The notes: a model not told the origin generated them from the sequence alone. DNA of 64,000 bases from Druceiella hillmani (GCA_039881145.1 JAYKKI010000023.1:4130501-4194500), one strand, 5' to 3'; numbered from the stretch's first letter, positions 12,475 through 25,563 are shown. Numbers and translations are program-made.

Positions 12475-14311
12475 AAGATTATTTAGTATTAAAGTGTAGG
12501 ATTTTCTTTTGTATTTTGTGAAATATGTTTATAATTTTTTTGGCGATATAAAAATTGGAGCGATAAAGTCTTATATAGTAGCGTGTTCTTGCAGTCCAAG
12601 TATCATAAATTTTGACCAAGAACAAATTACCATTTTTTTTCGTTATTAGTGGCTAGAAAAATACCTTGAGGATTTGAGTAATATTGTTTTTCAGCGAAAC
12701 AGAACGCATTTAGAAGAAAGTTTACTTTCCACCCAAACATTTCCGCGAAAAAACGTTCCTCACAAAAAAAGTTCTCGTTACATTAAAAGCCTCTACGTAT
12801 TTATGCTGGCGATTTATTGTTGTAGATTTCGAGAAAATTGAAAATTAATTAAACGGATATTTTTTAAGTTGTTCTGTAAGTCATCTAGAAAAATGTTAAT
12901 ATATAAACTTTAGTTTGTAATCCTTAAGTTCTATTTATTCAGTTGACCTTTTCCATTGGCGTTTTTGACGTTGGCATTTTCTTTCTATCATCATTTTGAT
13001 ATGAGCAAGGCGAATCTGCCCCGCGGCATTCTTAAGTGAGTGCTCCATTTATTTCGTTTTCTCGTCGGCTTTCATGCAAAAATTATAACAAAATTAGCCA
13101 ATGATAATTTCGAAAATCTTAATCAATCCATAATTATATACGCGCACAGTAATCTTTGTACACAGGTTTTGAACTTTTTACTATTCAAGGAATTTATCGA
13201 AGCAAGAGACAATACACACGAATTTTTGGTTTAGTAGTTTTGGAAGTCGGTACTATTTTGACGAAATTAACTAATCAAGCATCCGTTAAATTAATAAAAG
13301 CATAACTAAATGAAATATTAATACCAACATTAACTATAAATATTTTCTGGCATTTTAATTTTTTTTATAGAAATACTCACACTTGCGGAAACTATTTCCG
13401 CTTCATGTCTTTTCAAGGGCAGACGTTTTTATATATATTATTGTGTTTTGAAGACCAGGACAACATTTTCATAATTTTCGATGTATGCACTTGTTATCAC
13501 CTTTTTCCTATTTTTCACAAAGGTTTAAAAAAACCCGTAAAATAAAGATAAAAAAGTAAGTTTGATATCAACTAAAATCGAAGCCATTACTGTTGTTTTA
13601 ACAATTGTGATGACACCAAAGTATAAAATGATTACAAAATATTAAATACACCATCTGTATATTTATATTGAAAAAAATTAAATTAGCAGGTAGCAACACA
13701 TTTGTACTTAAATAAGGTAAGGTCTTCGCCATCCGGTTCATTAATGTAAGCTTACCTGGGCGAAGCAGACTGTTAAGTTACACTAGCTATAAGTTAGAAA
13801 AGGATTGTTTTTATGTACTCTAAACCATATACATCCTCTGAATTTGCATTTTGCAGCCAAAAAGTGGAATTCAATTTTTCAAACGAAGAGAGTGAAAAGC
13901 TGAAGATTATAGACAATAAGAAAATCTTCAAAAAAGTTTCAGGATGTAACTAAATAATTATAGATAGTTTATTGTAAGAATTTTTATATTAGAAAATTAG
14001 GCCACGTAATTGTATACGTAACTAGGGAGCAAAAAAGACATCAGCTAGCGAAGATTACCAATTAGTTATTTATATTACTGACATCCATTTAGAATCTAAC
14101 CGACCTCATATCATCCGCTAATTATTATAAATATATTGTTTGATGCAGCGCTGACCTAAAGAGCTGGTAATTTCACGGAATTCCAAAAGGTAAACTTTTA
14201 TTTATTTCCGTTTCTTCTCTATCGTTGTGTTGTGCATCGTTTACATTAAGATTCAAATATATTTTTGGCTAGCGAGAATATATACCATAAAAATGTTTAA
14301 CAAGTTAAGTT

Positions 14312-17300
14312 AAGTCTTGTTCCCAATTGAAATGAAGTCACTACTTCGAATATATGCAGTTTAGCAGAGAACAAATAAATTTACATCAACTTCGATTTAT
14401 TTAAATTAATGATGACGTAGATGATGACCTAATATGACTTTGCAAACCTAATATTGCTAATATACCTACACTTACCGATATACGTCATTATTGAAGCACT
14501 CAACATGGCACCCGGAAATTGATGTTTACTAACTCAATAACAACTGGCCAATATATGTTCCGTATTGCTGCCGTCTTATCTTGTGGACTTTGGTAATATT
14601 TTTGACTGTTTGGTTGCGCAGAAAAATCTTCCTGCAAACATTACATAAAATGTTATTAGGAGGAAAATTTTGCTTGTTTTTTTAGTTCTGTACATGAAAA
14701 CGCCTTATTGGAATAAGGCGTAGACACGATACTTTTGTCCTCATATTGGTTGTAATGTTCTAATTTACGTAGGTATGTCTAGATTGTGAGCTTAATCAAC
14801 AATTATATGGTAACACAACTTATTACAAAATAGGTACTTTATGGTGTTTTCTTTGTAAGAAATAATTACACTATTTAATTATTTAAATATATTGCTTTAC
14901 ATTGCATGTTTTGAAGTATTTTAATATTTTATATGACGATATAAAAACCTGTCTAGTACGAGTGTAACTTACGTTACGAGGGTTCTTTACATATTTAGGC
15001 ACTTATAAACCTTCAAGGGTGCACTGTATTTCTATTAAACTATTTAAAAAATGTATTGAAATTTTTTTTAATGTGAAATTAATGTATTAAAATGTGTTGA
15101 AAATTATATAAGTCACAGGCTTAAAAATATTTAAATTATAAGGTTTGGGATAATCGCAATAGTTTTTCTGTAATCGTCTTAAGTAGTTTCGCAAATATAC
15201 AGAGTGTACCCTAAAATGTAATGGGCGGGGTGTATGCCGTGTTTTTGCATGTTTTTTAGAACATCTTCATAAATATGCAATTTAAAATTATTGAAAAATT
15301 ATGTTATTATACATTTGTATTCCATGTAATGATTCCTTTCAATTAATACCCCTCATGATAAAAAAATATTGTAAGATGTACGATGCCTTTGAAATTTCCA
15401 CGTTGCATAATTTCTGAGAAAATCGGCTGTGACAGACAAACAGACATGCGAGTGATCTTATAAGTGTTTATCAGTTTTAGGTACGCAATCCTAAAAAAAT
15501 TATAGATATGTTTCTCTGAGGGGCGTTTCTCCGGGGTTTGCAGGCAAGTATCATACACCTTGAATATAATACCAATTTTTTGCATCATTACCCCACTAGT
15601 TGCTAGAGAAATACATTAGAGATTTGAGTAATATCGATTTTTCTGCCCAAAAATTTAAAAACTTACGTACTTCGGCGGAGAATCCATTTTTGAAGGTTTA
15701 GTAAAATTTTGAAATGAACGAAATGAAAACTATTCGATCTGTGTTGCTATACGGTTAGAAAAATGTTATTTTAGGAAAATTGCGTTCAAAATTTAAGTTT
15801 TATTATATTCAATTTAACAAGTAAACTTCACTTCGTAAGAGCTGAATATCTGCTTTTCCTTTTTTTTACTGATCTGTACACCGAGTGGCCCTCTATCGCG
15901 GAATTTTTAAATGGGCGATACACGTGTTGATGCTTCCTCGCGTTTTCCTGTCGAGGGCAATGAATTCGAAAATCACATTTAAATTTGTTGCTCTATCGTT
16001 TTACACAAATCTTAAACTTTTTTGCCACTCTATGAATTTTTCGAAGCAATAGACCCTACACACGAATTAAAACTCAGTACTATTTTGAACGACACCACTC
16101 AAGCATCCCATAAGTCCCACGGGTTAACTAAATGAAATGTTCATTTCAACATCATACATATCTTCATACAGTTTAAGTTTTTTGTCGAATTCTCGGGAAA
16201 TCTGTTTTCGCTTCAAATCTATTTAACAGGCTTTGCTTTTGAAGACCATGAAAACTTTTTCGTACTTTTTTCAATTTACACGATGTACGCATCCTTTTTT
16301 TCCAATTATTCTTCAGAAAAATCACGTCAAAAAAAATTAAAACAATAAATCTGATATTAAATGAAACTAAATCATGACTGAAAATGTGCGATTAGAGTGG
16401 TTTCAACGATTGTATGCACACCAAACTAACGTAGAAAATACTAGTTTCACCATGTGTAAATATGCGCATCATACTAGTTTCACCATGCGTAATATACATA
16501 TCAGAAATGATGGAATACATATTGTACCTAAAATGAGTAAGCGCTTGGTTACCCGGCTCATCTATGTAAGTTAACACTTATCTGAGCGGAGCAGAATACT
16601 AACATGCACTTGCTAAATGTCGGTAAGGGACCGTTTTAAATATTGCTTTTGTAGTATTTTATTTTCGAAACTTTAAATTATTATGTTCAGTAAAATTATA
16701 TTTCGGAGGTATCACCACTCCAGAGGATTTTTCTCTCTGGATGGGTGTTAACCCCGGAGCGTGTCCAATGGATTATTGAGCTTTAAACATTGTAATGTTT
16801 ATATGCTAAATTAAAGATATATTCGGAGCAGTTAGATTTTTACCTTCATAATTAGATGAGGTTGTAGACAAAACGAAAATCGTTCAAATTTTTCGGCGTG
16901 CACCTAAATAACTAATTATTACAGATTGCTTGTCTTGTGCCTTTTTATTTTACTAAATTAGACCACGCCGATCTGTAATCGACTAAAGGTTTAGTAAAAC
17001 AGCCGAGAATACCGTCAATAAATAAATTGTTTTTTTAATTATCATTAAAAAAAAAAAGTAAACCAAAGAACAATCATAGATAACTAAATTTCGGATATAC
17101 ATTTAGTATCTCAATAAAAATTAAGGTAGGATTAGAAGAAATTGCTTACTTTCGTGAATATGTTGTTGAATATGCACCGTCCAGCAGAATATTCGTTATA
17201 TCATAAACTTTAATTTTCACACATTTTCATGTCGGTAAATAATTCGTTTTCATAACATTAGACTGAAAAAAAATATTTTCCAAAAGTCAAAATTTTGGTT

Positions 17301-17765
17301 AAACTAATTAGCTCACAGCAGTGTTATTTGTTAGCAATAACAACCAATAGTAATATATAACAAACTGATAGTAGTATGCGTCGTACCAGTCATTCGTTTG
17401 TATTTTTATCCGATTCACAGTGGTCTGAAAATTATGTTTCATGTGGATAGGATTATTAAACATTAAAATGATTTCTTTATATTTTATCCAACCAGAAATT
17501 ACTTCAAATGATATTTAAAAAAAAAACATAATTATATTAATAATTTGGCTGCAATTTTAAAAATATTTTTTGTGTGTGAAAAATATATTAAAAAAGGTTT
17601 TTCTCGCGAATGATTACAAGTCACAAGCTGTAATTACTAGGGTAGGTCGTTGGGTATGCAGCAAGCATAGACCCTGGTTACTAGTCCATGGCAGTAAAAA
17701 ATATATACTACAAGCTGTATCCCAATTTGTAATATTCTGAGCCTTAAGGAAATTAAAGTGTTCCA
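14312..17765. repeat. tandem segmental duplication, unit B
   Basis: This 3.45-kb unit is directly followed by a close copy (unit C) in the same orientation. Diagnostic blocks include GCACTCAACATGGCACCCGG near its start (~14491), 'AAGCGCTTGGTTACCCG' (~16540), 'CACTCCAGAGGATTTT' (~16715), and, at the right end, 'GGTATGCAGCAAGCAT' (~17653). Between the shared blocks lies an R1 repeat that unit A lacks. Short overlapping frames (16374-16574 + and 16392-16577 -) are not preserved in unit C. Confidence 0.85.
15003..15502 (+). repeat. dispersed repeat family R1, copy 2 (inside unit B)
   Basis: It contains 'TATTTCTATTAAACTATTTA', 'GATAATCGCAATAG', 'TTTCTGAGAAAATCGGC', 'GTGATCTTATAAGTG' and ends near 'CAATCCTAAAAAAATT'. 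These are in the same order and orientation as copy 1 at 1-650. The minus-strand frame 15343-15588 is a by-product of this repeat. Confidence 0.7.
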
Positions 17766-20700
17766 AGTAAAGTTACTACTTCGAATATATGCTGTTTAGT
17801 AGGGAACAAATAAATTTACATCAATTTCGATTTAATGAAATTAATGATGACGTAGATGATGATCTAATATGACGTTGCAAACCTAATATTGCCAATATAC
17901 CTACACTTACCGATATACGTCATTATTGAAGCACTCAACATGGCACCCGGAAATTGATGTTTACTAACTCAATAACAACTGGCCAATATATGTTCCGTAT
18001 TGCTGCCATCTTATCTTGTGGAGTTTGATAATATTTTTGACTGTTTGGTTGCGCACAAAAATCTTCCTGTAAACATTACATACAATGTTATAAGGAGGAA
18101 AATTTTGCTTGTTTTTCTTTAGTTCTTCACATGAAAATGCCTTATTCGATTGACACGATATTTTTGTCCTGTTGTAATATTCTGATTTACGAGTACATAG
18201 GTGTGCCTAGATTGTATGCTTCATTAACAATTATATGGTAACACTACTTATTACAAAATTAAGGTAATTTATGATGTTTTTTTGGAAGAAATAAGTACAC
18301 TATTTAATTATATGAATACAACAAGGTGACGCTACGAGGGTTCCTTACCATTTAGGCAGTTATAAACATTTAAGGGTATACAGTATTTCTATTAACCTAT
18401 TTACAAAATATAAATGTTTGGTAAAGTAAATGTATTGAAAATTATACAATTCACGGGTTTAAAAATATTTAAATTATAAGATGTAAGATAATCGCAATCG
18501 TTTTTCTGTAATCGTCTAGTCAGTTCTTACCGACTTTGTTACCCTTAAATGTAATCGGCAGGGTGAATGCTATGTTTTTTAGAATATATTCTTAAATATG
18601 CAATTTAAAATTATTGAAAAATTATATCATTGTACATTTTATTCCTTGTAATGAGCCTTTTCGATTAATACCCCTCATGCTTAAAAATATTGTAAGATAT
18701 ACTATGCCTTTGAAATTTCCACGTCGCATAATTTCTGAGAAAATCGGCTGTGACAGACGGACAGACAAGCGAGTGATCTTATAAGTGTTTATCAGTTTTA
18801 GGTACGCAATCTTAAAAAAATTAACACGATAAAATCTTGTACAGATATGTTTCTCTGAGGGGCGTTTCTTCGAGGCTTGCAGGCAAGTACCATACACCTT
18901 GAATACAGTACCAATTTTTTGCATCATTACCCCACTAGTAGCTAGAGAAATACATTAGAGATTTGAGTAATATCGATTTTCATCGAAACAAGTTGTGCAA
19001 ATTTAAAAAAAGGGTGCCTTGATCGCCCAGAAATTTAAAAACCTTCTACGTGTTTCTGCGGGGAATTAATTTTTGAAGGTTTAGTAAAATTTTGAAATGA
19101 ACGAAATGAAAACTATTTGAGTTGTGGTGCAAGCCCGTTAGAAAAATGTTATTTTAGGAAAATTGCGTTCAAAATTTAAGTTTCATTATATTCAATTTAA
19201 CAAGTAAATTTCACTTCGTAGGAGTTGAACATCTGCTTTTCTTTTTTTTTGCTGATCTGTACACCGAGTGGCCCTCTTTCGCGGAGTTTTTAAATACACG
19301 TGTTGATGCTTCCTCGCGTTTTCTTCTCGAGGGCAATGAATTTGAAAACCTCAATTATATTTGTTACTATATGGTTTTATATACAGCAATATCAGTAAAC
19401 ACATCTTGAACTTTTTTGCCACTCTATGAATTGTTCGAAGCAATAGACCATACACACGTATTAAAACTCAGTACTATTTTGAACCGAACCACTCAAGCAT
19501 CCCATAAGTTAATAACAGGTTAACTAAATGAAATGTTCATATGTTCATTTCGACGTCATAAATATCTTCAGACAGATTAAGTTTTTTTATAGAATTCTCG
19601 AGGAATCTGTTTCCACTTCACACCTATTTAACCGTTGAGGCTTGGCTTTTGAAGACCAAGAAAACTTTTTCGTACTTTTTCAATTTACACGATGTACGCA
19701 TTCTTTTTTTCACCTTTTTTTCCCCATTATTCTTCAGAAAAATCACGTCAAAAAAAAATAAAACAATAACTCTTATATTAAATCTAACTGAAGCATGACT
19801 GAAAGTGTGCGATTAGCGTGGTATGCACACCAAACTAACGTAGAAAATACTAGTTTCATCATGAGTGTATTTATATCGGAAATAATGGAATGAGGATGTA
19901 AGAACATTGTACCTAAAACGAGTAAGCGCTTGGTTACCCGACTCATCTATGTAAGTTTACACTTACCTGAGCGGAGCAGAATACTAGAGTACACTTGCTA
20001 TATGTCAGCAAAGGACCGTTTTAAGTATTGCTTTTGTAGTGTTATATTTTCGAAACTCTAAATTATTATTTTCAGTAAACATTATATTTCGGAGGTATCA
20101 CCACTCCAGAGGATTTTCTCTCTGGAGGGTTCTTAACCCCGGAGCGGGACCAATGGATTGTTGAGCTTTAAACATTGTAATGTTTATATGCTACATAAAA
20201 ATATTTTCCGAGCAGTTAGATTTTTCCCTTCATAATTAGGTGAGGTTGTAGACAAAACGAAAATGGTTAAAAAATTTCGGCGTGCACCTATATAACTAAT
20301 TATTAGAGATTGCTTGTCTTGTGCCTTTTTATGTTACTAAATTAGACCACGCCGATCTGTAATCGACTAAAGGGTAAAATGGATAGTAAAACAGCCGAGA
20401 ATGCTGTCATTAAATAAATTGTTTTATTTTTATTATCATTGAAAAAAAATAACTAAACCAAAGGACAATAATACATAATTAAATTCCGATAGGATTAGAA
20501 AGAAAATGTTTACTTTCGTGAATATATTTTTGAAGATAATGTTGAATCTGCACCGTCCAGCAGAATATTCATTAGATCATAAATTATAATTTTCACACAT
20601 TTTCAAGTAGGTAAATAATTTTTGTTGTTTCCATAATATTAAACTGAACAGAAAATATATTTTCAAAAAGACAAAATTAAAAAAAAAAAGATACAGCAGT

Positions 20701-21165
20701 GTTATTTGTTAGCAAAATAAAAACCAATCGTAATATATAACAAACTGACAGTAGTACGTAACGAGTCATTCGTTTGTATTTTTACCCGATTCACAGTGGT
20801 CTGAAAATTATGTTTCACGTAAATAGGATTATTAAAAATTAAAATGACTTCTTTATATTTTATCCAATCAGAAATGACTCCAATTGATAATTAAAAAAAA
20901 ATTTACTCTTGTTAAAAATGTAATTATATAAATAATTTGGCTGAAATTTTAAAAATATTCTTTTTCGTGTGGAAAATACATTAAAAAAGGTTTTTCTCGC
21001 GAATGATTACAAGTCACAAGTTGTAATTACTAGCGTAGGTTGTTGGGTATGCAGCAAGCATGGACCGTGGTTACTGATCCATGGCAGTAAGAATTATACA
21101 TTACAAGCTGTATCCCACTTTGTAATATTGAGAGACTTAAGAAAATTAAAGTGTACCAAATGATC
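17766..21165. repeat. tandem segmental duplication, unit C
   Basis: This unit is a near-full-length copy of unit B, from 'TACTTCGAATATATGC' (~17775) to the block 'GGTTTTTCTCGCGAATGATT' (~20987) and 'GGTATGCAGCAAGCAT' (~21046). Differences are scattered substitutions and small indels, without the one-third periodicity expected of coding sequence. The frame at 20969-21163 (64 codons) has a counterpart in unit B that is broken by stops, arguing against a gene. Confidence 0.85.
18345..18820 (+). repeat. dispersed repeat family R1, copy 3 (inside unit C)
   Basis: This is the same R1 insertion as in unit B at the corresponding site, carried along by the duplication. The blocks 'TTTCTGAGAAAATCGGC' and 'GTGATCTTATAAGTG' are retained. 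The minus frame 18622-18927 lies on it and is homologous to the frame at 15343-15588. Confidence 0.7.
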
Positions 21166-22395
21166 TAAAAACCGACAACGATAGTTCTTTGGGTCATAAC
21201 ATAAATTGTGATTTTTATCTTTTTTTCAAAATAAACTATCTGTTATATGTATATTATATGTACACATTTATGAAAGATACCTTGTTATCAGGTTGTTAGA
21301 ATCGAATCGATCATGCTTACTACCTATCTGTCAGAACAGTAATCGATCAGAAATGTGCAGTAGGCTTTTCATACATGGATTCCACATGCATAAAGGTGAC
21401 GAGCGGTATTTTTATATATCTGATACAACACTTTCCTTTATTTAAGTCATTTAGTGCAAACGATACCGCTCTTTATATATCACATTTTTAAGTATATGTG
21501 TTTGACAATTGTGTTGTGATATTTTCATCAACATTGTGTACTTGACCAAGACCTTGAAAAGTAGTAAATATATATTTTTTTAAATGACATTTTTATATAT
21601 CCGAACCAAGAAAGTTTTCCTCGGAAACCACAAAATTTAATAAAATACATCATTTAAAAATAGTCTATCGATTAGCTTAGTGGGGAATCCAATTTTATAA
21701 AGAAAAATGACTGTCTCCAACATAGCCATTTCGATCCACTGTGCATCGTTAGCATGAGAATGAAGTTAAATTATAATAAAAAAAACATAACTTGCAATAT
21801 ATCATAATAATATGGGTGCGTGCGTGCGCGTATATTCGCTGAAATCGTAAATTGATTTTATTAAAAACTATTAAGAGTTGTCATTGTTTCATTATTATTA
21901 CTATCTCTTTTTATCTCTTCTGGGGTTGAATTTCGGAAAATGCTGAAATTCCCGTTTCACTATTTGTATTGAAGAGCATTAATTCCAAGTTCCACGTAAA
22001 ATTTTACAATTGAAATATTTTTCCCATACAAACTTTACCACCCCTTTTCATCCCCTCATGGGATGAATTTCGAGAAATCACTTCTTAAACAATACCTTCA
22101 GTATAAAATTAACCCCCTGCCCTGTTTGTAATTTCTATCATTAGCGGGTTGGGTTGGGCGTTCATATGTCACTGAATTGGGACATTGCCTTTTAAATATT
22201 TAGACTAATTAATAGTCATTATTTGGTTATAAAGATAGTTCATTATTAATTACATGATTTGAAAATACGTGGAATAAGTAATAACTAACTGAAGGTTATC
22301 TAAACATATATAACTAGTTTTATCCACGACTTTGTACGTGTGGTCCATGATAAATGGATAATTTTTTTTCCGTAAAAAGAAGAATCATAACGAAT
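21166..22395. other. non-coding DNA, no gene seen
   Basis: Between the end of tandem unit C and the 'CGAATATTCGG' cluster I find no coding frame, RNA or recognisable element. Confidence 0.5.
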
Positions 22396-22498
22396 AGTAT
22401 ATTCGGTCTTAAACCGAATATCGAATATTCGGGGAGGGTCTTGGTCGAATAATCGAATATTTAGCGAGGGTTCTGGTCAATAGTCGAATATTCGGCAA
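22396..22498. repeat. cluster of palindromic 'CGAATATTCGG' motifs
   Basis: The self-complementary motif CGAATATTCG or close variants (ACCGAATATCGAATATTCGG, TCGAATAATCGAATATT, AGTCGAATATTCGGC) occurs four to five times in 100 bp, spaced by GAGGGT(C/T)nTGGTC. This looks like a degenerate tandem or foldback element. Confidence 0.65.
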
Positions 22499-22822
22499 AA
22501 CTATTTGGCCGGATTTGGCGTTTATATGCGTATCTGAAAGTACTCGCTATAGTGCAATGATATGTTGTCACTATAATACGGTAGTTATGACAAGGCCAAT
22601 GAATTACCGTATCTGTTCGGTGCAATGAATAAGATCGTGCACGGAAGTTAAAGTCTAACTTTGTAACAAGTGTTAAAGGAACGTTTTGGAGTACCTATTT
22701 ATTGTAAAGAAAAAAACTACTTATGTAGTTTCCACGGAGATTTGATCATAACATAAAACAAGAAGTTTCAGAGTTATTTTTTAAGATTAATAATAAAAAT
22801 AATATTAAATATGTATATATAA

Positions 22823-22825
<3 letters not shown>

Positions 22826-22876
<51 letters not shown>
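22826..22876. repeat. (AT)n microsatellite
   Basis: A nearly pure AT dinucleotide tract of about 50 bp. Confidence 0.95.
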
Positions 22877-22878
<2 letters not shown>

Positions 22879-23229
22879 ATATATATGTATGTATAATTAT
22901 AGATCTATAGCAGTGTTATCTTCATTTACTAAAATGGTTAAGCTGTTCTGTATCGCCGTATCTATTTACAAATCCAATCCTAACTGATGGACTGCCAGCA
23001 CGGTTTCAGTCTTAAGAGTTCCTTCGTAATGAATCTCACTAATTTTGTGGATTTCACCACTAATTTTGTTTAAAACGACATTTGACCAAGTCAACAATTA
23101 TGTTCTACTAATCAAATTGTTGCAGGCTGGAATGTCTTCCGCTCTAGTAACATTTTTTTGCTAATTATTTCCGGGTTCGCAAAGAACACGTCCGGCTAGG
23201 ACATTTCGAATCTCGGCCTTATGTTACTC

Positions 23230-23760
23230 AATCTGATTTCAGCCAAGATAGTAATTTAGGTCCATTTCTGTTTTTCATTACCATAAATGATTTGCTTTTA
23301 GTTATCAGCATTGTTCGTTACCTTCTGTTTGCCGATGATTTAAGACTATTCTTAAGTATCAATAGCATATCTGATAGTGAGCTGTTCCAACGTGATATCG
23401 ACATAGTATTCCAATGGAGTCTTGGCAATAAGCTACATTTTAATGTAAATAACTGTGCGATGACGACATACTCCAGCCTACGTGTCCTCTTTGTGATCTA
23501 CGAGGAACTACTCTCGATAGAGTTTCAAATGTACGTGATTTTGATGTAATTGTGAATAATTATCTCACATTTCACAGTCATATCATCGAAATCTGTCCAG
23601 AAACATACAGTCATCTGTAGAACTTAAGCTTCGCAACACGCTTTATGTCACCTTGCTTCTCTTTGAGCCCCTCGTTTATCTTTCCGTCTCTTAGCGGTAC
23701 CCCTACTAGGCCGTTCGTTTAATTGCTCTCTGAGCCACTCTGAGCTTGGTAAGGATATCT
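23230..23760 (+). pseudogene. non-LTR retrotransposon reverse transcriptase relic
   Basis: The frame beginning ~23242 reads SQDSNLGPFLFFITINDLLL and then RYLLFADDLRLF. These are the RT motif preceding the active site (normally GVPQGSxLGPxLF) and an intact FADD catalytic box at ~23331. It continues ELFQRDIDIVFQWSLGNKLH. After a frame change near 23470, RVSNVRDFDVIVNNYLTFHS follows, matching the conserved RDLGV..D..L.FxxHI block. No 5' or 3' ends of the element are evident. A second short relic of the same family lies at 39370-39490. Confidence 0.75.
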
Positions 23761-23926
23761 TACTTTCCATAACAAATTTAGTGTGATTTAGTGGAATAAT
23801 TTTCGTACAAAAGTGATTTAGGCGACTGGAGTAAAGATTTTTCTAAAAGGTACAAAGGAAATTATAACTTCTAAAATATTGATTTACGCGGAATCAATAT
23901 TTTTTTTCATCATAATTAGATTTTAT

Positions 23927-24198
23927 ACATTTAAAGCACATTATAGAGCTTAATTCATCATTATTTATCAAACAATTTGAACATTTAAAGCACATTATAG
24001 AGCTTAATTCATCATTATTTATCAAACAATTTGAACATTTAAAGCACATTATAGAGCTTAATTCATCATTATTTATCAAACAATTTGAACATTTAAAGCA
24101 CATTATAGAGCTTAATTCATCATTATTTATCAAACAATTTGAACATTTAAAGCACATTATAGAGCTTAATTCATCATTATTTATCAAACAATTTGAAC
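23927..24198. repeat. 54-bp minisatellite, 5 near-perfect copies
   Basis: The unit starts ACATTTAAAGCACATTATAG and repeats at 23927, 23981, 24035, 24089 and 24143 with essentially no divergence, implying a recent expansion. Because 54 is a multiple of three, the minus strand stays open (23894-24241) and would encode an 18-residue repeat, SNCLINNDELSSIMCFKC, with CxxC pairs. No homology, signal or splice context supports a real protein. Confidence 0.9.
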
Positions 24199-24347
24199 AT
24201 ATTTCTGAAGTAAATTTTTTTAAAAGATGATGTAGGTACACATGTTTTTTTGTCTTTTACTTGTTTTAATCAAATAACCAATAGAATTTGTTCATCAAAT
24301 ACTTAATAATAGTTTTATTACAAAATTTGTCTTAAATTTAAGTGTGT

Positions 24348-24387
24348 AAAAATACAGTCTTATAAAAAAATATGAGACTGTATTTTT
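24348..24387. repeat. 13-bp hairpin
   Basis: AAAAATACAGTCT (24348-24360) pairs exactly with 24375-24387 across an AT-rich 14-nt loop. Confidence 0.65.
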
Positions 24388-24909
24388 AAATTTTTTTTTT
24401 CTAACAGTACTTATATTTATAAAATAAAGATGATCAGTAACGTTTGCTTCGTCATATGTTTCATTAGAAAATTAAAAATGGTAGGTTAAATTTCATAAAT
24501 ATGTTTTTATATTTGTACAGTGTTAGTTTTTAGAAACTGAGTAGGCAGATGGGTGGACGGATACACGTGGCATTGAAGTATTACGTAATTATTTTTTTCA
24601 AAGTTCCCACTCGTAGTAAACTAAAATAAACAAATCCCCGCCTTGTCTTTATTGTTACGTTTATTATACAATGGTAACCAAAATATAGTCGCTAACTAAT
24701 CTTTGTTTTTATGGGAATTTTGAGAGAATCGGAATATTAATCTGGCTATTTGGAAGGTCCTCTTTGGATGAAGTTTTATAACAGAAACTTTGAGAAGAAC
24801 TTTGAAGTTTTTGTTTAAATTACTCCGTTAAATAGACTTTGAAAAGTAATATTTTCCGTTTCCTTATTTCTACTACGTTAGTTCTCGGCTAAGGTCGCTT
24901 GCCACTCAA
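24388..24909. other. non-coding DNA, no gene seen
   Basis: AT-rich sequence between two minisatellites. No open frame or element is recognised. Confidence 0.5.
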
Positions 24910-25563
24910 CGACGCATAATACAGGTCATATTTTTTCGACTAATATAACGAGGCATAATACAGGTCATATTTTTTCGAATAATATAACGAGGCTTAATAC
25001 AGGTCATATTTTTTCGATTAATATAACGAGGCATAATACAGGTCATATTTTTTCGACTAATATAACGAGGCATAATACAGGTCATATTTTTTCGACTAAT
25101 ACAACGAGGCATAATACTGGTCATATTTTTTCGACTAATATAACAAGGCATAATACTGGTCATATTTTTTCGACTAATATAATGAGGCATAATACTGGTC
25201 ATATTTTTTCGACTAATATAACGAGGCATAATACAGGTCAAATTTTTTCGACTAATGTAACGAAGCATAATACTGGTCATATTTTTGTCGACTAATACAA
25301 CGAGGCATAATACAGGTCATATTTTTTCGACTAATATAACGAGGCATAATACTGATCATATTTTTTCGACTAATATAATGAGGCATAATACTGGTCATAT
25401 TTTTTCGACTAATATAATGAGGCATAATACAGGTCATATTTTTTCCACTAATATAACGAGGCATAATACTGGTCATACTTTTTCGAATAATATAACGGGC
25501 ATAATACTGCTCATATTTTTTTGACTAATATAACGAGGCATAATGCTGGTCGTATTTTTTCGA
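24910..25563. repeat. 39-bp minisatellite, about 17 copies
   Basis: The unit 'AATATAACGAGGCATAATAC' + 'AGGTCATATTTTTTCGACT' repeats every 39 bp with scattered substitutions (ACAGG/ACTGG, ACGAG/ATGAG). The unit length is a multiple of three, so long 13-residue-repeat frames appear on both strands (24906-25280 -, 25252-25476 -, 25285-25524 +). I regard these as artefacts. The array ends exactly where the LINE at 25585 begins. Confidence 0.92.

Larger units (their letters stand above)
11561..14311. repeat. tandem segmental duplication, unit A (most diverged)
   Basis: Unit A aligns in order with units B and C. Shared blocks include 'GAACAAATAA' with 'GATGACGTAG' near 11620-11680, 'GCACTCAACATGGCAC' (~11752), 'GATTTGAGTAATAT' (~12673), 'CACACGAATTT' (~13215), and 'TAAGCTTACCTGGGCGAAGC' (~13747). 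It is shorter (2.75 kb) and lacks the R1 insertion found in B and C. No open frame is conserved among the three units, so this looks non-coding. Confidence 0.75.

Noticed and set aside
16374..16577. Overlapping 61- and 66-codon frames in tandem unit B
   Set aside because: Not preserved in the corresponding part of unit C.
15343..18927. Homologous minus frames of 81 and 101 codons (15343-15588, 18622-18927) as a duplicated gene
   Set aside because: They lie on the R1 dispersed repeat and differ by indels that change the frame; shared by duplication, not by coding constraint.
24906..25524. Proteins with 13-residue repeats on both strands
   Set aside because: The 39-bp unit is a multiple of three and stop-free in several frames; frames on both strands are open, which argues for a minisatellite artefact.
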